From positions 62,001-126,000 of the forward strand of contig NZ_NWSQ01000007.1 in NCBI RefSeq assembly GCF_002531725.1: 64,000 nt of DNA. Direction: 5' to 3'. Shown piece after piece: positions 43,114-51,820 of this stretch. Positions within the stretch are counted from its first letter, which is position 1. The number at the start of each line of letters is the position of its first letter. A program made the position numbers and the translations under genes. The DNA comes from Rhizobium sp. L43 (GTDB lineage Bacteria > Pseudomonadota > Alphaproteobacteria > Rhizobiales > Rhizobiaceae). Under the pieces are notes generated by a model. That model was given only the letters and a program-made list of their open reading frames with translations, searched no databases and was not told the origin of the DNA.

Positions 43114-43950
43114 TTACTTGATTGCGCCGGCGGCGATGCCGGCGATGAAATGGCGCTGGAGAGCCACGAAGATGACGAGGATCGGCGCCGTCAGCAGCAC
43201 CGCTCCCGCCATGATACCGCCCCAGGAGACCTTGGTGAGGCCGATCAGCGTTCCCAATGCCACTGGTGCCGTCATCATCCCCGGTCTGGAATTGATCAGC
43301 AGCGGCCAGAGGTAATTGTTCCATGAGTGGAGGAAGAGAATGATCGCCAGTGCCGCCATGGTCGGGCGCGCCAGCGGCAAAGCGATGCGCAGGAAGATCT
43401 GCCACTCCTTGACGCCTTCGACGCGGGCCGCATCGAAAAGTTCGCCCGGCATCATCGAGAAGGACTGCCGCATGAACAGCACGCCGAGCGAATTGAACAG
43501 CGGCGGCACGATCAGCGCCACCCAAGTGTTTGCTAGCTTGAATTCGCGCGCCACCATGATGAATTGCGGGATGACGACCACGGAGAAAGGCAGCGTGATC
43601 GTGCCGAGGATAATGGCGATGACGACGGAGCGGCCGACGAAACGGTAGCGCGCCAGCGCCCAGCCCGCCATCGAGGTCAGCAATACCGAGAGCACGGTAT
43701 AGATGACCGCGACGCCGATGGAGATCACCATGGCTCCGATGAAATCGGTATCGGCCTGCAGGTTCTTGAAATTCTCGACGAAATTGGTCGATGGCCAGAG
43801 CACGATGTTGGGACTGAAGATGGCGTTGTCGGGCATTGTGGAGAAGACCAACATCATCCACAGCGGAAACAGCCAGATCAGCGCGAGTGGCGCCAGTGCG
43901 GCGTGCAGCGCGATTTGGCGCATGAGAAGGGATTGCGACTTGGATCTCAT
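43114..43950 (-). CDS. CUT1-type sugar ABC permease, MalG-like
   Basis: A 278-residue six-helix permease starting MRSKSQSLLM. The EAA loop is GELFDAARVEGVKEWQIFLRIALPLARPT. ATG 43950 has GGGAGG upstream; longer frames run through the preceding permease and were rejected. It overlaps that gene by four bases. Confidence 0.9.
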   Translation of the reverse strand: MRSKSQSLLMRQIALHAALAPLALIWLFPLWMMLVFSTMPDNAIFSPNIVLWPSTNFVENFKNLQADTDFIGAMVISIGVAVIYTVLSVLLTSMAGWALARYRFVGRSVVIAIILGTITLPFSVVVIPQFIMVAREFKLANTWVALIVPPLFNSLGVLFMRQSFSMMPGELFDAARVEGVKEWQIFLRIALPLARPTMAALAIILFLHSWNNYLWPLLINSRPGMMTAPVALGTLIGLTKVSWGGIMAGAVLLTAPILVIFVALQRHFIAGIAAGAIK

Positions 43951-44807
43951 TTCGGATCCCTCCCGATCCAGAGGTTGAGAAGCGAGATGACCACGGCAAT
44001 GGCCGCCATCGTATAGGCGATCGCCGAGGCATAGCCGAAGTTCAGCGAGGTAAAGCCCTGGCGGTAGAGGAAGAGGCCGAGCGTCTCCGTGCCGCCGCCC
44101 GGACCACCGCGATTGGTGATGAGGAAGGGCTCGGTGAAGAGCTGCATGGTGCCGATCACCGAGAGCACCACGCAGAAGAGGATGATCGGTTTCAGAAGGG
44201 GCAGGGTGATATGAAAGAACTGCTGTACCTTGCTCACCCGGTCGAGCGTCGCCGCTTCGTAGACATCGTCGGGAATCGACTGCAGGCCGGCGAGGATGAT
44301 GATGGCGTTGTAGCCGGCCCAGCGCCATGTGACGGCGAGAATGATCAGAGCCATGGCGGCATTGGCATTGTCGAACCACGATATCGGGCTCAGGCCGGTG
44401 GCGGAAATCAGCTTGTTGACGATGCCGAAATCGAGGCTGAACATCAGCCGGAACACGGCGGCATAAGCGACCTCGCCGACGACAACAGGCGCGAAGAAGG
44501 CGAAGCGGAAGAGTGGACGCGCCTTCAATAGCGGCGAATTGAGCATCACGGCCATGACGGTCGCAAGCGCGATCATGACCGGCACCTGAATCACCAGGAT
44601 AATCAGCGTGTTATAGAGAGCGTTGTAGAAGGCCGGGTCGTAGAAGAGCCGACCCCAATTGGCCTGGAAACTGTATTTCCACGGGTTGATGCGGGTGTTC
44701 TGAAAGGAAATCAGGAATGAATCGATGATCGGCCAGACCCAGAAGGTGGCAAAGACCAGCAGATAGGGAGCGAGGAACGCATAGGCGCTCCGGGTTCTGA
44801 ATGGCAT
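43947..44807 (-). CDS. CUT1-type sugar ABC permease, MalF/UgpA-like
   Basis: A 286-residue permease with six hydrophobic helices and the EAA loop PDDVYEAATLDRVSKVQQFFHITLPLLKP. It follows the binding-protein gene by 86 bp, enough for a transcript-processing hairpin that often keeps binding proteins in excess, though I see no clear one. Confidence 0.9.
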   Translation of the reverse strand: MPFRTRSAYAFLAPYLLVFATFWVWPIIDSFLISFQNTRINPWKYSFQANWGRLFYDPAFYNALYNTLIILVIQVPVMIALATVMAVMLNSPLLKARPLFRFAFFAPVVVGEVAYAAVFRLMFSLDFGIVNKLISATGLSPISWFDNANAAMALIILAVTWRWAGYNAIIILAGLQSIPDDVYEAATLDRVSKVQQFFHITLPLLKPIILFCVVLSVIGTMQLFTEPFLITNRGGPGGGTETLGLFLYRQGFTSLNFGYASAIAYTMAAIAVVISLLNLWIGRDPK

Positions 44808-44893
44808 CGAGCCTCCTCCTCACGAAACGAGCGAATGAACGGGCGCCTCGCGGCGGACAGAAGCCGGGCGCCTGAAGCGCCCGGCGTCGTCAT

Positions 44894-46168
44894 TCATTGC
44901 GCGATCGGAAGACCGGTCGCCGAAGCGATCTGCTTGGCGGCGTCGTCGAGGGCTGCCTTCGCATCGGGATAACCGCCGGCGAAGAACTTCGTCTGCGTTG
45001 CCTTGAAGATGGCTTCGGCATCGCTCTGGAAGGCGGTGCCGCGGCTCGGCACGATCTTCGGCAGCGTCGCCAGAATATCGGCCCAGACCTTCTGGCCACC
45101 CCAATAAGGCTGCGGTTCGTTGACGAAGGGATCCTTCTCGGCCGAAAGCAGCGACGGGACCAGACCGAATTCCTTCAGCATGGTGATCTGGCCCTCATTG
45201 GTGCCGAGGGCATAGTTGACGAATTTCCAGGCGGCTTCCTTGTTTGCGGAGGTTGCCGAAATGGCGAGCGACGAACCGCCGAGATTGGCCGCATGCGGGC
45301 CGTCAGCCGTCAGGCTCGGCATCCTGTAGACGCCCCACTTGCCCTTGAGATCGGGAGAGGTCGAGCGCACGGTGCCCTCATACCAGCCGCCGTACAGCTG
45401 GCTTGCGGCCTTGCCGGCCGTATTCGCCTGGATCTTTTCGTCCCAGTTGGCCGCCGTCAGCGTGCCGGCGTCCTTCATTTCCTTCACCTTCTGCAGCGAG
45501 GCGACGCAGGCCGGCTGGTTGATGGTGATATTCTGGCCATCGGTCGAGTAATAGCCGCAGCCCTGTTCGTTGGCGATCATGCGGAACCATTCGCTGTCGC
45601 CGTTGAAGTCGGCCTGGGCCATGACGACGCCGGGATTGGCGGCGGAAATCTTCTTGCCGGCGGCGATGAAATCGTCCCACGTGCTGATCGTGCTCGGATC
45701 GACGCCGGCCTTTTCGTAGAGGTCGCGGCGGTAAAAGACGGCGACAGGGCCGGAATCCCATGGCATGGCGTAAGCGACGTCGCCGACTTCGAGCTCGGTG
45801 CGCTTGAAGTCAGGGAATTTTGCCTGGATCTCGGGCGTGTAGCCGAGCTCCTTCAGATTGGCGAAGCAATCCGGAAAACGGCTCCAGAAGATTTCAGCCT
45901 CGAAGTTTTCGATGCTGACGATGTCGGGCAAGCCGTCGCCGCCGGCAGCGCAGGCAGCCAGCGTCTTGTCGAACACCTGGCTGTTTCCAAGGTCCTCGAC
46001 GGTGATCTTGATATCGGGAAACTGTTTGTTGAAGCCCGGAAGCGTGGACTTCAATGCCGATGCGGCGACATTCCAGCTCCAGATGGTGAGATTGGCCGAC
46101 TGCGCGAATGCGGAGCCGGTAGCGAGCAGTGCGATCGCTGCGGTCGCAGCGAGAAGTTTGAAGCGCAT
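44894..46168 (-). CDS. Extracellular sugar-binding protein of CUT1 ABC importer
   Basis: A 424-residue periplasmic protein. A signal peptide (LLAATAAIALLATGSAFA) leads to ANLTIWSWNVAASALKSTLPGFNKQFPDI, the normal opening of SBP_bac_1 proteins. AAAGGGAGG precedes the ATG. It heads an operon of two permeases, ATPase and the fused oxidoreductase, and is divergent from an AraC-type activator. The sugar is unknown. Confidence 0.9.
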   Translation of the reverse strand: MRFKLLAATAAIALLATGSAFAQSANLTIWSWNVAASALKSTLPGFNKQFPDIKITVEDLGNSQVFDKTLAACAAGGDGLPDIVSIENFEAEIFWSRFPDCFANLKELGYTPEIQAKFPDFKRTELEVGDVAYAMPWDSGPVAVFYRRDLYEKAGVDPSTISTWDDFIAAGKKISAANPGVVMAQADFNGDSEWFRMIANEQGCGYYSTDGQNITINQPACVASLQKVKEMKDAGTLTAANWDEKIQANTAGKAASQLYGGWYEGTVRSTSPDLKGKWGVYRMPSLTADGPHAANLGGSSLAISATSANKEAAWKFVNYALGTNEGQITMLKEFGLVPSLLSAEKDPFVNEPQPYWGGQKVWADILATLPKIVPSRGTAFQSDAEAIFKATQTKFFAGGYPDAKAALDDAAKQIASATGLPIAQ

Positions 46169-46254
46169 TGAAAATCCTCCCTTTTCAATTGCCGATCTTT
46201 CACGAACGCGGTTAGACTATCTGCAAGGGAGCGGGTGTCTCCTAAAAAGGGAAC

Positions 46255-47172
46255 ATGGATTTGGCGGAAAGTAAGGTCAGTACGCGTGCAATCTATCAGC
46301 CCGGCGCAAGCAGCATCGAGGGTTCGCCGACAGCGCTGCAGATGTTTCACGCCCATCCGCCTGTCATGGCCATGCCGCACTGGCATGCGCAGGTCGAGGT
46401 CAATTATGTGATTCGCGGCAGCGTGCACTACCGCATGAGCGACCACGAATTCCGGCTGAACGCCGGCGAAATGTGCCTCTTCTGGGGTGGCCAACCACAT
46501 CAGATGGATGAATCCTCGGACGATTCGCTCTATGCCGGGGCCCATCTGCCGCTCGTCTATTTTTTCCGGCTGCGCCTGCCGATCAGCATTTCCAGCCGGT
46601 TGATGAAGGGCGAGACGCTGCTGACTTCGGCAACGGATGCCGCCGATATCGACAACTTCGCCCGCTGGTTCCGCTATGCCAACTCCGGTGATTCCGCCAA
46701 GGCCCAGCACGCTGTGGACGAATTGCTGCTGCGCATCGAGCGCATCGCGCTCGAACCCTATTCGATGACGTCGCAGGCATCGGTCAATCTCGACGGCGAT
46801 CACCCGCATTTGCATTCCTCGCGCAGCGTCGCGCGCATGTGCGATTTTATCGCCGTCAATTTTCTGCAGGACATCGATTCGGTCGACATTGCCCGCGCCG
46901 CCGATCTGCATCCGAAATATGCGATGAATCTGTTCAAGCGATCCACCGGCATGACGCTCAGCAAATATGTGACGCTGCTGCGGCTGTCGCGCGCCCAGGC
47001 GATGCTGATGAGCGAGGGCGCCAACGTGCTGCAGGTGGCGATGGACAGCGGCTTCGGCTCGATCAGCGCCTTCAACAAATCCTTCCGCCACATCGCCGGC
47101 ATGTCGCCGTCGGACTTCCGCCGCGACATAAGGCTGGTGACGACGATCCCCGCCGGCGCCTTCCGGAACTAG
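46255..47172 (+). CDS. AraC-family transcriptional regulator
   Basis: A 305-residue regulator. The N-terminal cupin sensor includes PHWHAQVEVNYVIRGSVHYRM and LNAGEMCLFWGGQPHQM. The C-terminal AraC domain has two helix-turn-helices (VDIARAADLHPKYAMNLFKRSTG and VLQVAMDSGFGSISAFNKSFRHIAG). It is divergent, 86 bp away, from the sugar-binding-protein gene and most likely activates that operon when sugar is present. Confidence 0.9.
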   Translation: MDLAESKVSTRAIYQPGASSIEGSPTALQMFHAHPPVMAMPHWHAQVEVNYVIRGSVHYRMSDHEFRLNAGEMCLFWGGQPHQMDESSDDSLYAGAHLPLVYFFRLRLPISISSRLMKGETLLTSATDAADIDNFARWFRYANSGDSAKAQHAVDELLLRIERIALEPYSMTSQASVNLDGDHPHLHSSRSVARMCDFIAVNFLQDIDSVDIARAADLHPKYAMNLFKRSTGMTLSKYVTLLRLSRAQAMLMSEGANVLQVAMDSGFGSISAFNKSFRHIAGMSPSDFRRDIRLVTTIPAGAFRN

Positions 47173-47342
47173 TTCCGCAGCATTCTGCCAGTTCCGCTGC
47201 CGACTGCCGTTGTCTCTGAGCAAGGAATAATCAGGCCCAACTCGACGGCAGAATGCGCACATTTTCTGTGCAAGTGCATGCGCTATTCGGGTTCAGGGGA
47301 AAGTGCGGTGTTGCCAGCCCAATGAAATCAACAATTTATAAA

Positions 47343-47359
47343 TTGGCACGGCCTTTGCT
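47343..47359 (+). promoter_or_regulatory. Sigma-54 (RpoN) -24/-12 promoter of the guanidine operon
   Basis: TTGGCACG-GCCT-TTGCT matches the RpoN consensus TTGGCACG-N4-TTGCW at every defined position, with GG at 47345-47346 and GC at 47357-47358. Predicted transcription start is about 47370, some seven bases before the riboswitch P1 stem. It implies an enhancer-binding activator, most likely NtrC under nitrogen limitation. Confidence 0.82.
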
Positions 47360-47376
47360 TCGATATCTGCAGAGTT

Positions 47377-47482
47377 GGTGGCTAGGGTTCCGGCGTCGCA
47401 AGGCGTGGCTGGTCCGAGAGCTGCCACCGGCGTGGGAGACATCCCGCCGGGTGCACGGCGGGACAAAAACCCGGGAGACCTC
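47377..47482 (+). ncRNA. Guanidine-I (ykkC/yxkD-type) riboswitch aptamer
   Basis: All conserved blocks occur in order: CTAGGGTTCCG at 47382, CTGGTCCGAGAG at 47410-47421, ACGGCGGGACAAAAACCCGGGAGA at 47455-47478 (by parts). P1 pairs GGTGGC (47377-47382) with GCCACC (47423-47428), and a later stem pairs CCCGCCG (47443-47449) with CGGCGGG (47456-47462). Guanidine-I riboswitches turn genes on when guanidinium binds. The genes downstream are a guanidine importer and degradation pathway, which fits exactly. Confidence 0.93.
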
Positions 47483-47489
47483 GTAAGCC

Positions 47490-47546
47490 AAGGGATTGGC
47501 GGCACGATGGTCATTGCCGATCCCTTTTGAAGAAAAGCAAAAGGGG
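47490..47546 (+). promoter_or_regulatory. Riboswitch expression platform with two exclusive stems
   Basis: Stem A pairs 47490-47500 with 47516-47526 (11 bp including one G-U). Stem B pairs CCCTTTTG (47522-47529) with CAAAAGGG (47538-47545) and hides the ribosome site AAGGGG (47541-47546) of the gene at 47554. Both need CCCTT at 47522-47526, so they exclude each other. Stem A would leave the ribosome site free. Confidence 0.6.
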
Positions 47547-47553
47547 AATTTCA

Positions 47554-48627
47554 ATGCAGACTTTTTCGAAGATCCTATCGATTACCGCACTGACGGCGTC
47601 CCTGGCGCTCGGGCTCGGCTCCAGCGCCAAAGCTGAACAGAAGACCGATTTCAAGGTCGCCTGGTCGATCTATGTCGGCTGGATGCCCTGGGGCTACGCC
47701 GCCGATCACGGCATCGTCAAGAAATGGGCCGACAAATACGGCATCAAGATCGAGGTCACCCAGTTCAACGACTACGTCGAATCGATGAACCAGTATACGG
47801 CAGGCGCCTTCGATGCCGTGACGTTGACCAATATGGACGGCCTGTCGATCCCGGCTGCCGGCGGCGTCGATACGACAGCGGTCATCGTCGGCGATTTCTC
47901 GAACGGCAATGATGCCGTCATCCTCAAGGACAAGGCGAGCCTTGCCGATATCAAGGGACAGAACGTCAATCTCGTCGAATTTTCCGTCTCGCACTATCTG
48001 CTGGCCCGCGCGCTCGAAAGCATCAAGCTGACCGAGCGCGACGTCAAGGTGGTCAACACCTCCGATGCCGATATGGTTGCCGCCTACAAGACGGCTGACG
48101 TGACCGCGGTTGTCACCTGGAACCCGCTGGTCTCGACCATTCTCGAGGATCCCACAGCCAAGAAAGTCTTCGACAGCTCTGAGGTGCCGGGCGAAATTAT
48201 TGACCTGATGGTCGCCAACACAGGCGTGCTGAAGGACAATCCGAATTTCGGCAAGGCGCTGGCCGGCATCTGGTATGAAACCGCGGCACTGCTGACTGCC
48301 GACAGCGCCGACGGCAAAGCTGCGCGCGAGGCGATGGGCCAAGCATCGGGCACCGATCTCAAGGGTTTCGAATCCCAGCTTGCAGCCACCAAGCTGTTTT
48401 CCAAGCCGGCCGATGCCGTCGCTTTCACGGCGTCGGGCAGCCTGCCGAAGACGATGGATCTCGTCCGCAACTTCCTGTTCGAAAAGGGCCTGCTCGGCAA
48501 TGGTGCGCCGTCCGCCGACGTCATCGGCATCGAAATGCCCGACGGCAAGGTTCTGGGCGACACAGACAACGTCAAGCTGCGCTTCACCGAGACCTACATG
48601 AAGGACGCCGCCGACGGTTCGCTCTGA
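47554..48627 (+). CDS. ABC substrate-binding protein of putative guanidine importer
   Basis: A 357-residue periplasmic protein of the nitrate/sulfonate/taurine-binding (NMT1-like) fold. A signal peptide ends near GLGSSAKA, followed by FKVAWSIYVGWMPWGYAADHGIVKKWADKYG and WNPLVSTILEDPTAKKVF. ATG 47554 follows the AAGGGG site that the riboswitch platform can mask. As the first gene under a guanidine riboswitch, with carboxylase and deiminase genes downstream, guanidine is the expected ligand. Confidence 0.88.
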   Translation: MQTFSKILSITALTASLALGLGSSAKAEQKTDFKVAWSIYVGWMPWGYAADHGIVKKWADKYGIKIEVTQFNDYVESMNQYTAGAFDAVTLTNMDGLSIPAAGGVDTTAVIVGDFSNGNDAVILKDKASLADIKGQNVNLVEFSVSHYLLARALESIKLTERDVKVVNTSDADMVAAYKTADVTAVVTWNPLVSTILEDPTAKKVFDSSEVPGEIIDLMVANTGVLKDNPNFGKALAGIWYETAALLTADSADGKAAREAMGQASGTDLKGFESQLAATKLFSKPADAVAFTASGSLPKTMDLVRNFLFEKGLLGNGAPSADVIGIEMPDGKVLGDTDNVKLRFTETYMKDAADGSL

Positions 48628-48690
48628 GCGATGTTTAAGCAGCGGCGCGGCTTGCCCGCGCCGCCATCCTTCATCAGCGGAGCTTCTCTC

Positions 48691-49509
48691 ATGCGCTGGA
48701 TCAATACGAGGCCGAGCCGGGGCGCGCAGCTTGCCCTGACGCTGCTGCCCTTCGTGCTGCTGATCGTTGCTTACACCTTCGGCTCGACGGCACGGCTGGC
48801 GGAAAATGCCAATGACAAGCTGCTGCCCGGTCTTGCCGGTTTTGCCGATGCGATCGACCGCCTGGCCTTCATTGCCGATCCGCGCACCGGCGAATATCTG
48901 CTCTGGTCCGATACGGGCGCAAGCCTGATACGGCTGCTTGCCGGCCTCGGCATCTCCACGATCACCGCGCTCATCATCGGCATGCTGATCGGCATGCTGC
49001 CTTATCTCAGGGCACTGCTTTCCCCCTTCGTCGCCGTCATCTCGATGGTGCCGCCGCTGGCGCTGCTGCCGATCCTCTTCATCGCCATGGGGCTCGGCGA
49101 AGCCTCCAAGATCGCGCTCATCGTTATCGGTGTTGCGCCGACGATGATCCGCGATCTTGCGCTGAAGGCGCTGGAGCTGCCGCGCGAACAGATCGTCAAG
49201 GCTGAAACGCTCGGCGGCTCCTCCTGGCAGATCGGCCTTCGCGTCGTGCTGCCGCAGATCCTGCCGCGGCTGATCACCTGCCTCAGGCTTCAGCTCGGCC
49301 CGGCCTGGCTGTTCCTGATCGCGGCCGAGGCGATCTCGTCGGATTCCGGCCTCGGCTACCGCATCTTTCTCGTCCGCCGTTATCTCTCGATGGACATCAT
49401 CTTTCCCTATGTCGTCTGGATCACGCTGCTCGCCGTGGTCATGAACTACATCCTCGATCGCATCCGCATCGCTGTCTTCCCCTGGTCTGAACTGGAGAAG
49501 CAGGCATGA
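48691..49509 (+). CDS. ABC permease of putative guanidine importer
   Basis: A 272-residue SsuC/TauC-type permease. A long first periplasmic segment (LAENANDKLLPGLAGFADAIDRLAF) precedes the core, with the loop ALELPREQIVKAETLGGSSWQIGLRVVLPQILPRL. ATG 48691 is preferred over 48631 because homologues begin near the first membrane helix. It overlaps the ATPase gene by ATGA. Confidence 0.88.
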   Translation: MRWINTRPSRGAQLALTLLPFVLLIVAYTFGSTARLAENANDKLLPGLAGFADAIDRLAFIADPRTGEYLLWSDTGASLIRLLAGLGISTITALIIGMLIGMLPYLRALLSPFVAVISMVPPLALLPILFIAMGLGEASKIALIVIGVAPTMIRDLALKALELPREQIVKAETLGGSSWQIGLRVVLPQILPRLITCLRLQLGPAWLFLIAAEAISSDSGLGYRIFLVRRYLSMDIIFPYVVWITLLAVVMNYILDRIRIAVFPWSELEKQA

Positions 49510-50336
49510 GCGAATTGGTGATCGAAAAGGTCTGGAAGGAATATGGCGACCAGATCGTGCTCGAGGACGTGTCGCTGACCGTCGCCTCCCGCGCTTTCGT
49601 CGCCCTTGTCGGCCCGTCCGGCTGCGGCAAGTCGACCTTCCTGCGCATGCTGCTCGGCCAGGAGCGGCCGACGCGAGGCATGATCAGGCTCGACGGCGAA
49701 ACGCTGCCGCAGGAGCCGGGGCCGGACCGCGGCGTCGTCTTCCAGCGCTATTCCGTCTTCCCGCATCTGACCGTGCTCGGCAATGTGCTGCTCGGCCGGG
49801 AATTTTCCGCTTCCCGCTACAAGGCCAAGCTTTTCGGCGCCGCCCGCCGCAACGCTATTGACGAGGCGCGGCGGCTGATTGCCGAAGTCGGCCTTTCCGG
49901 TGCCGAGGACAAATATCCGGCGCAACTGTCAGGCGGCATGCAGCAGCGCCTGGCGCTGGCCCAGGCCCTGATCATGAAGCCGAAGGTGCTGTTGCTCGAC
50001 GAGCCCTTCGGCGCACTCGACCCCGGCATCCGCGCCGAGATCCACACTCTGATGAAGCGCCTCTGGCACGAAACGCAGATGACCGTCGTCATGGTGACGC
50101 ACGACATGCGGGAGGCCTTCACGCTGGCGACGCGCGTCGTCGCCTTCGAGCGCAAGCGCGACCGCCCGGAGGAAAAGGAGCGCTACGGCGCGACGATCAC
50201 CAAGGACATTTCCATCTGGCCGCCGAGGCTCGCCGGCGCGCCGTCCGTCTTCAGCCCCGACCGGGACGGCCCGGTCATTTCTCTGGGCCTTCGCCGGGAC
50301 GACCCGGCTTCCAGTCCGTCAGGAGAAAAACCATGA
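49506..50336 (+). CDS. ABC ATPase of putative guanidine importer
   Basis: A 276-residue SsuB/TauB-type ATPase. Walker [11 protein letters not shown]-loop VVFQRYSVFPHLTV, signature LSGGMQQRLALAQAL and Walker B VLLLDEPFGALD are intact. A charged tail (RKRDRPEEKERYGATITKD) follows the core. It overlaps both neighbours by ATGA, so the importer is translationally coupled to the first deiminase subunit. Confidence 0.9.
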   Translation: MSELVIEKVWKEYGDQIVLEDVSLTVASRAFVALVGPSGCGKSTFLRMLLGQERPTRGMIRLDGETLPQEPGPDRGVVFQRYSVFPHLTVLGNVLLGREFSASRYKAKLFGAARRNAIDEARRLIAEVGLSGAEDKYPAQLSGGMQQRLALAQALIMKPKVLLLDEPFGALDPGIRAEIHTLMKRLWHETQMTVVMVTHDMREAFTLATRVVAFERKRDRPEEKERYGATITKDISIWPPRLAGAPSVFSPDRDGPVISLGLRRDDPASSPSGEKP

Positions 50337-51154
50337 TGCATGTCAGACGTTCGCCCGAGGAGATCGCTGCCAACCGGCAGCGTTACGAGGAACATCAGAA
50401 GAAGGGGCTGGAATTTGCGCCGAAGGCCTTGCCGGCGCCGAGCCCCCTGCCCGCCCCCGCAATCGATGCGGCTGCAATCATCCATCAGGAGACCATCCCC
50501 GGCGGCTGGTACTGGTCGACCGCGCTGAAGCGCGGCGAGGCGCTCCGCATCGATCAGGGCGAAGGCGGATCGACCGTGGCGCTCATCGCCTGGAACGCCG
50601 CCGACACCAGCGAGCGGCTGAATCTCGTCGATACGGTCAAGGTGCAGTGGACGACGGCGCTCGGCAAGGGCCGGGTCATCTTCTCGGATATGGGCAGGGT
50701 GATGTTTTCGCTGATCGAGGACAGTTCCGGCGCCCATGACTGCCTGATGGGCGGCTCGACGGCAGCGTCGAACGCGGCCAAATATCCCGGCGGCAAGACG
50801 CGCAACACCCGTGACAATCTCGTGCTCGTCGCCGGCAAGCTCGGTCTCGCCAGGCGCGACATCCCGGGGATTCTCAATCTCTTCGCTCCCATCCGCGTCG
50901 ACGACGACGGCGGTTTCCATTGGCGTGGCAAGCTCTCCAACAGCGGCGATTATGCCGAGCTGCGCGCCGAGATGGACATGATCGTCGGCCTCTCGAATTG
51001 CCCGCATCCGCTCGATCCCGATCCGGTCTATGCGCCGAAGCCGGTGATCGTCACGCGCTTTCGCGCGCCCGCGCCCGCAGCCGACGATCTCTCGCGCACG
51101 GCGACCGCCGAAGCCCTTCGCGGTTTCGAGAACAACGCCGCGATGCTAGCCTGA
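50333..51154 (+). CDS. DUF1989 protein, carboxyguanidine deiminase subunit (formerly urea carboxylase-associated)
   Basis: A 273-residue member of the DUF1989 urea-carboxylase-associated family. Family traits are QETIPGGWYWSTALKRGEALRI, DMGRVMFSLIEDSSGAHDCLMGG and FAPIRVDDDGG. In guanidine degraders, the two DUF1989 proteins together form carboxyguanidine deiminase (CgdAB), converting carboxyguanidine to allophanate and ammonia. This is the longer partner; I do not assign A or B. It starts in an ATGA overlap with the ATPase, 12 bp before the next subunit. Confidence 0.87.
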   Translation: MMHVRRSPEEIAANRQRYEEHQKKGLEFAPKALPAPSPLPAPAIDAAAIIHQETIPGGWYWSTALKRGEALRIDQGEGGSTVALIAWNAADTSERLNLVDTVKVQWTTALGKGRVIFSDMGRVMFSLIEDSSGAHDCLMGGSTAASNAAKYPGGKTRNTRDNLVLVAGKLGLARRDIPGILNLFAPIRVDDDGGFHWRGKLSNSGDYAELRAEMDMIVGLSNCPHPLDPDPVYAPKPVIVTRFRAPAPAADDLSRTATAEALRGFENNAAMLA

Positions 51155-51166
51155 GGAGGGATTGTG

Positions 51167-51817
51167 ATGACCGATTTCATCAAGACTTCAGCTTCGCGCA
51201 GCCTCGAAAATGCCGTGCAGGATCATTTCATTGCGGCCGAAGCGCCGTGGTCCGGTATCGTGCGCAAGGGCCAGACGATCCGCATCGAGGACAGCTACGG
51301 CCAGCAGGCGATCGATACGCTGTTTTATCGCGCCGATGATTTTGCCGAGCGTTATTCCAATCAGGATACGATGCGGGCGCAAGCTGGCGCCTATATCGGC
51401 ACCGGCACGAAGATCATCTCGAACGAAGGCAACGTCATGCTGGTCATGACGGCCGACAGCTGCGGCCGGCACGATACATCCGCCGGCGCTTGCTCGTGCG
51501 AGAGCAATACCGTGCGCTTCGGCCATGGCACTAAATATTTGCATGCCTGCCGCGACAATTTCGTGCTGGAGGTGACCAAGCACGGCATGAGCAAGCGTGA
51601 CATCGTGCCGAACATCAATTTCTTCATGAACGTGCCGATCAAGCCGAACGGCGAGATGACCATCGTCGACGGTATCTCCGCACCAGGCGACTATGTCGAA
51701 CTGGTGGCGGAAATGGACGTGCTCTGCGTCATCTCCAATTGCCCGCAGATCAACAATCCCTGCAACAGCTTCGATCCGACGCCGATCCGGGTGCTGATCT
51801 GGGACGGCGAGGACTGA
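51167..51817 (+). CDS. DUF1989 protein, second carboxyguanidine deiminase subunit
   Basis: A 216-residue partner of the preceding protein. Visible are APWSGIVRKGQTIRIEDSYGQQAIDTLFY, the cysteine- and histidine-rich ADSCGRHDTSAGACSCES that may bind metal, and the late NPCNSFDPTPIRVLIW. ATG 51167 is preferred to GTG 51164 because the AGGAGGG site then has better spacing. It lies 3 bp ahead of the carboxylase. Confidence 0.87.
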   Translation: MTDFIKTSASRSLENAVQDHFIAAEAPWSGIVRKGQTIRIEDSYGQQAIDTLFYRADDFAERYSNQDTMRAQAGAYIGTGTKIISNEGNVMLVMTADSCGRHDTSAGACSCESNTVRFGHGTKYLHACRDNFVLEVTKHGMSKRDIVPNINFFMNVPIKPNGEMTIVDGISAPGDYVELVAEMDVLCVISNCPQINNPCNSFDPTPIRVLIWDGED

Positions 51818-51820
51818 GCG

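Noticed and set aside
47254..47273. TGCGCA...TGTGCA inverted repeat as an NtrC site for the guanidine operon
   Set aside because: Spacing is two bases longer than the TGCAC-N7-GTGCA consensus; possible but not strong enough to list as a feature.
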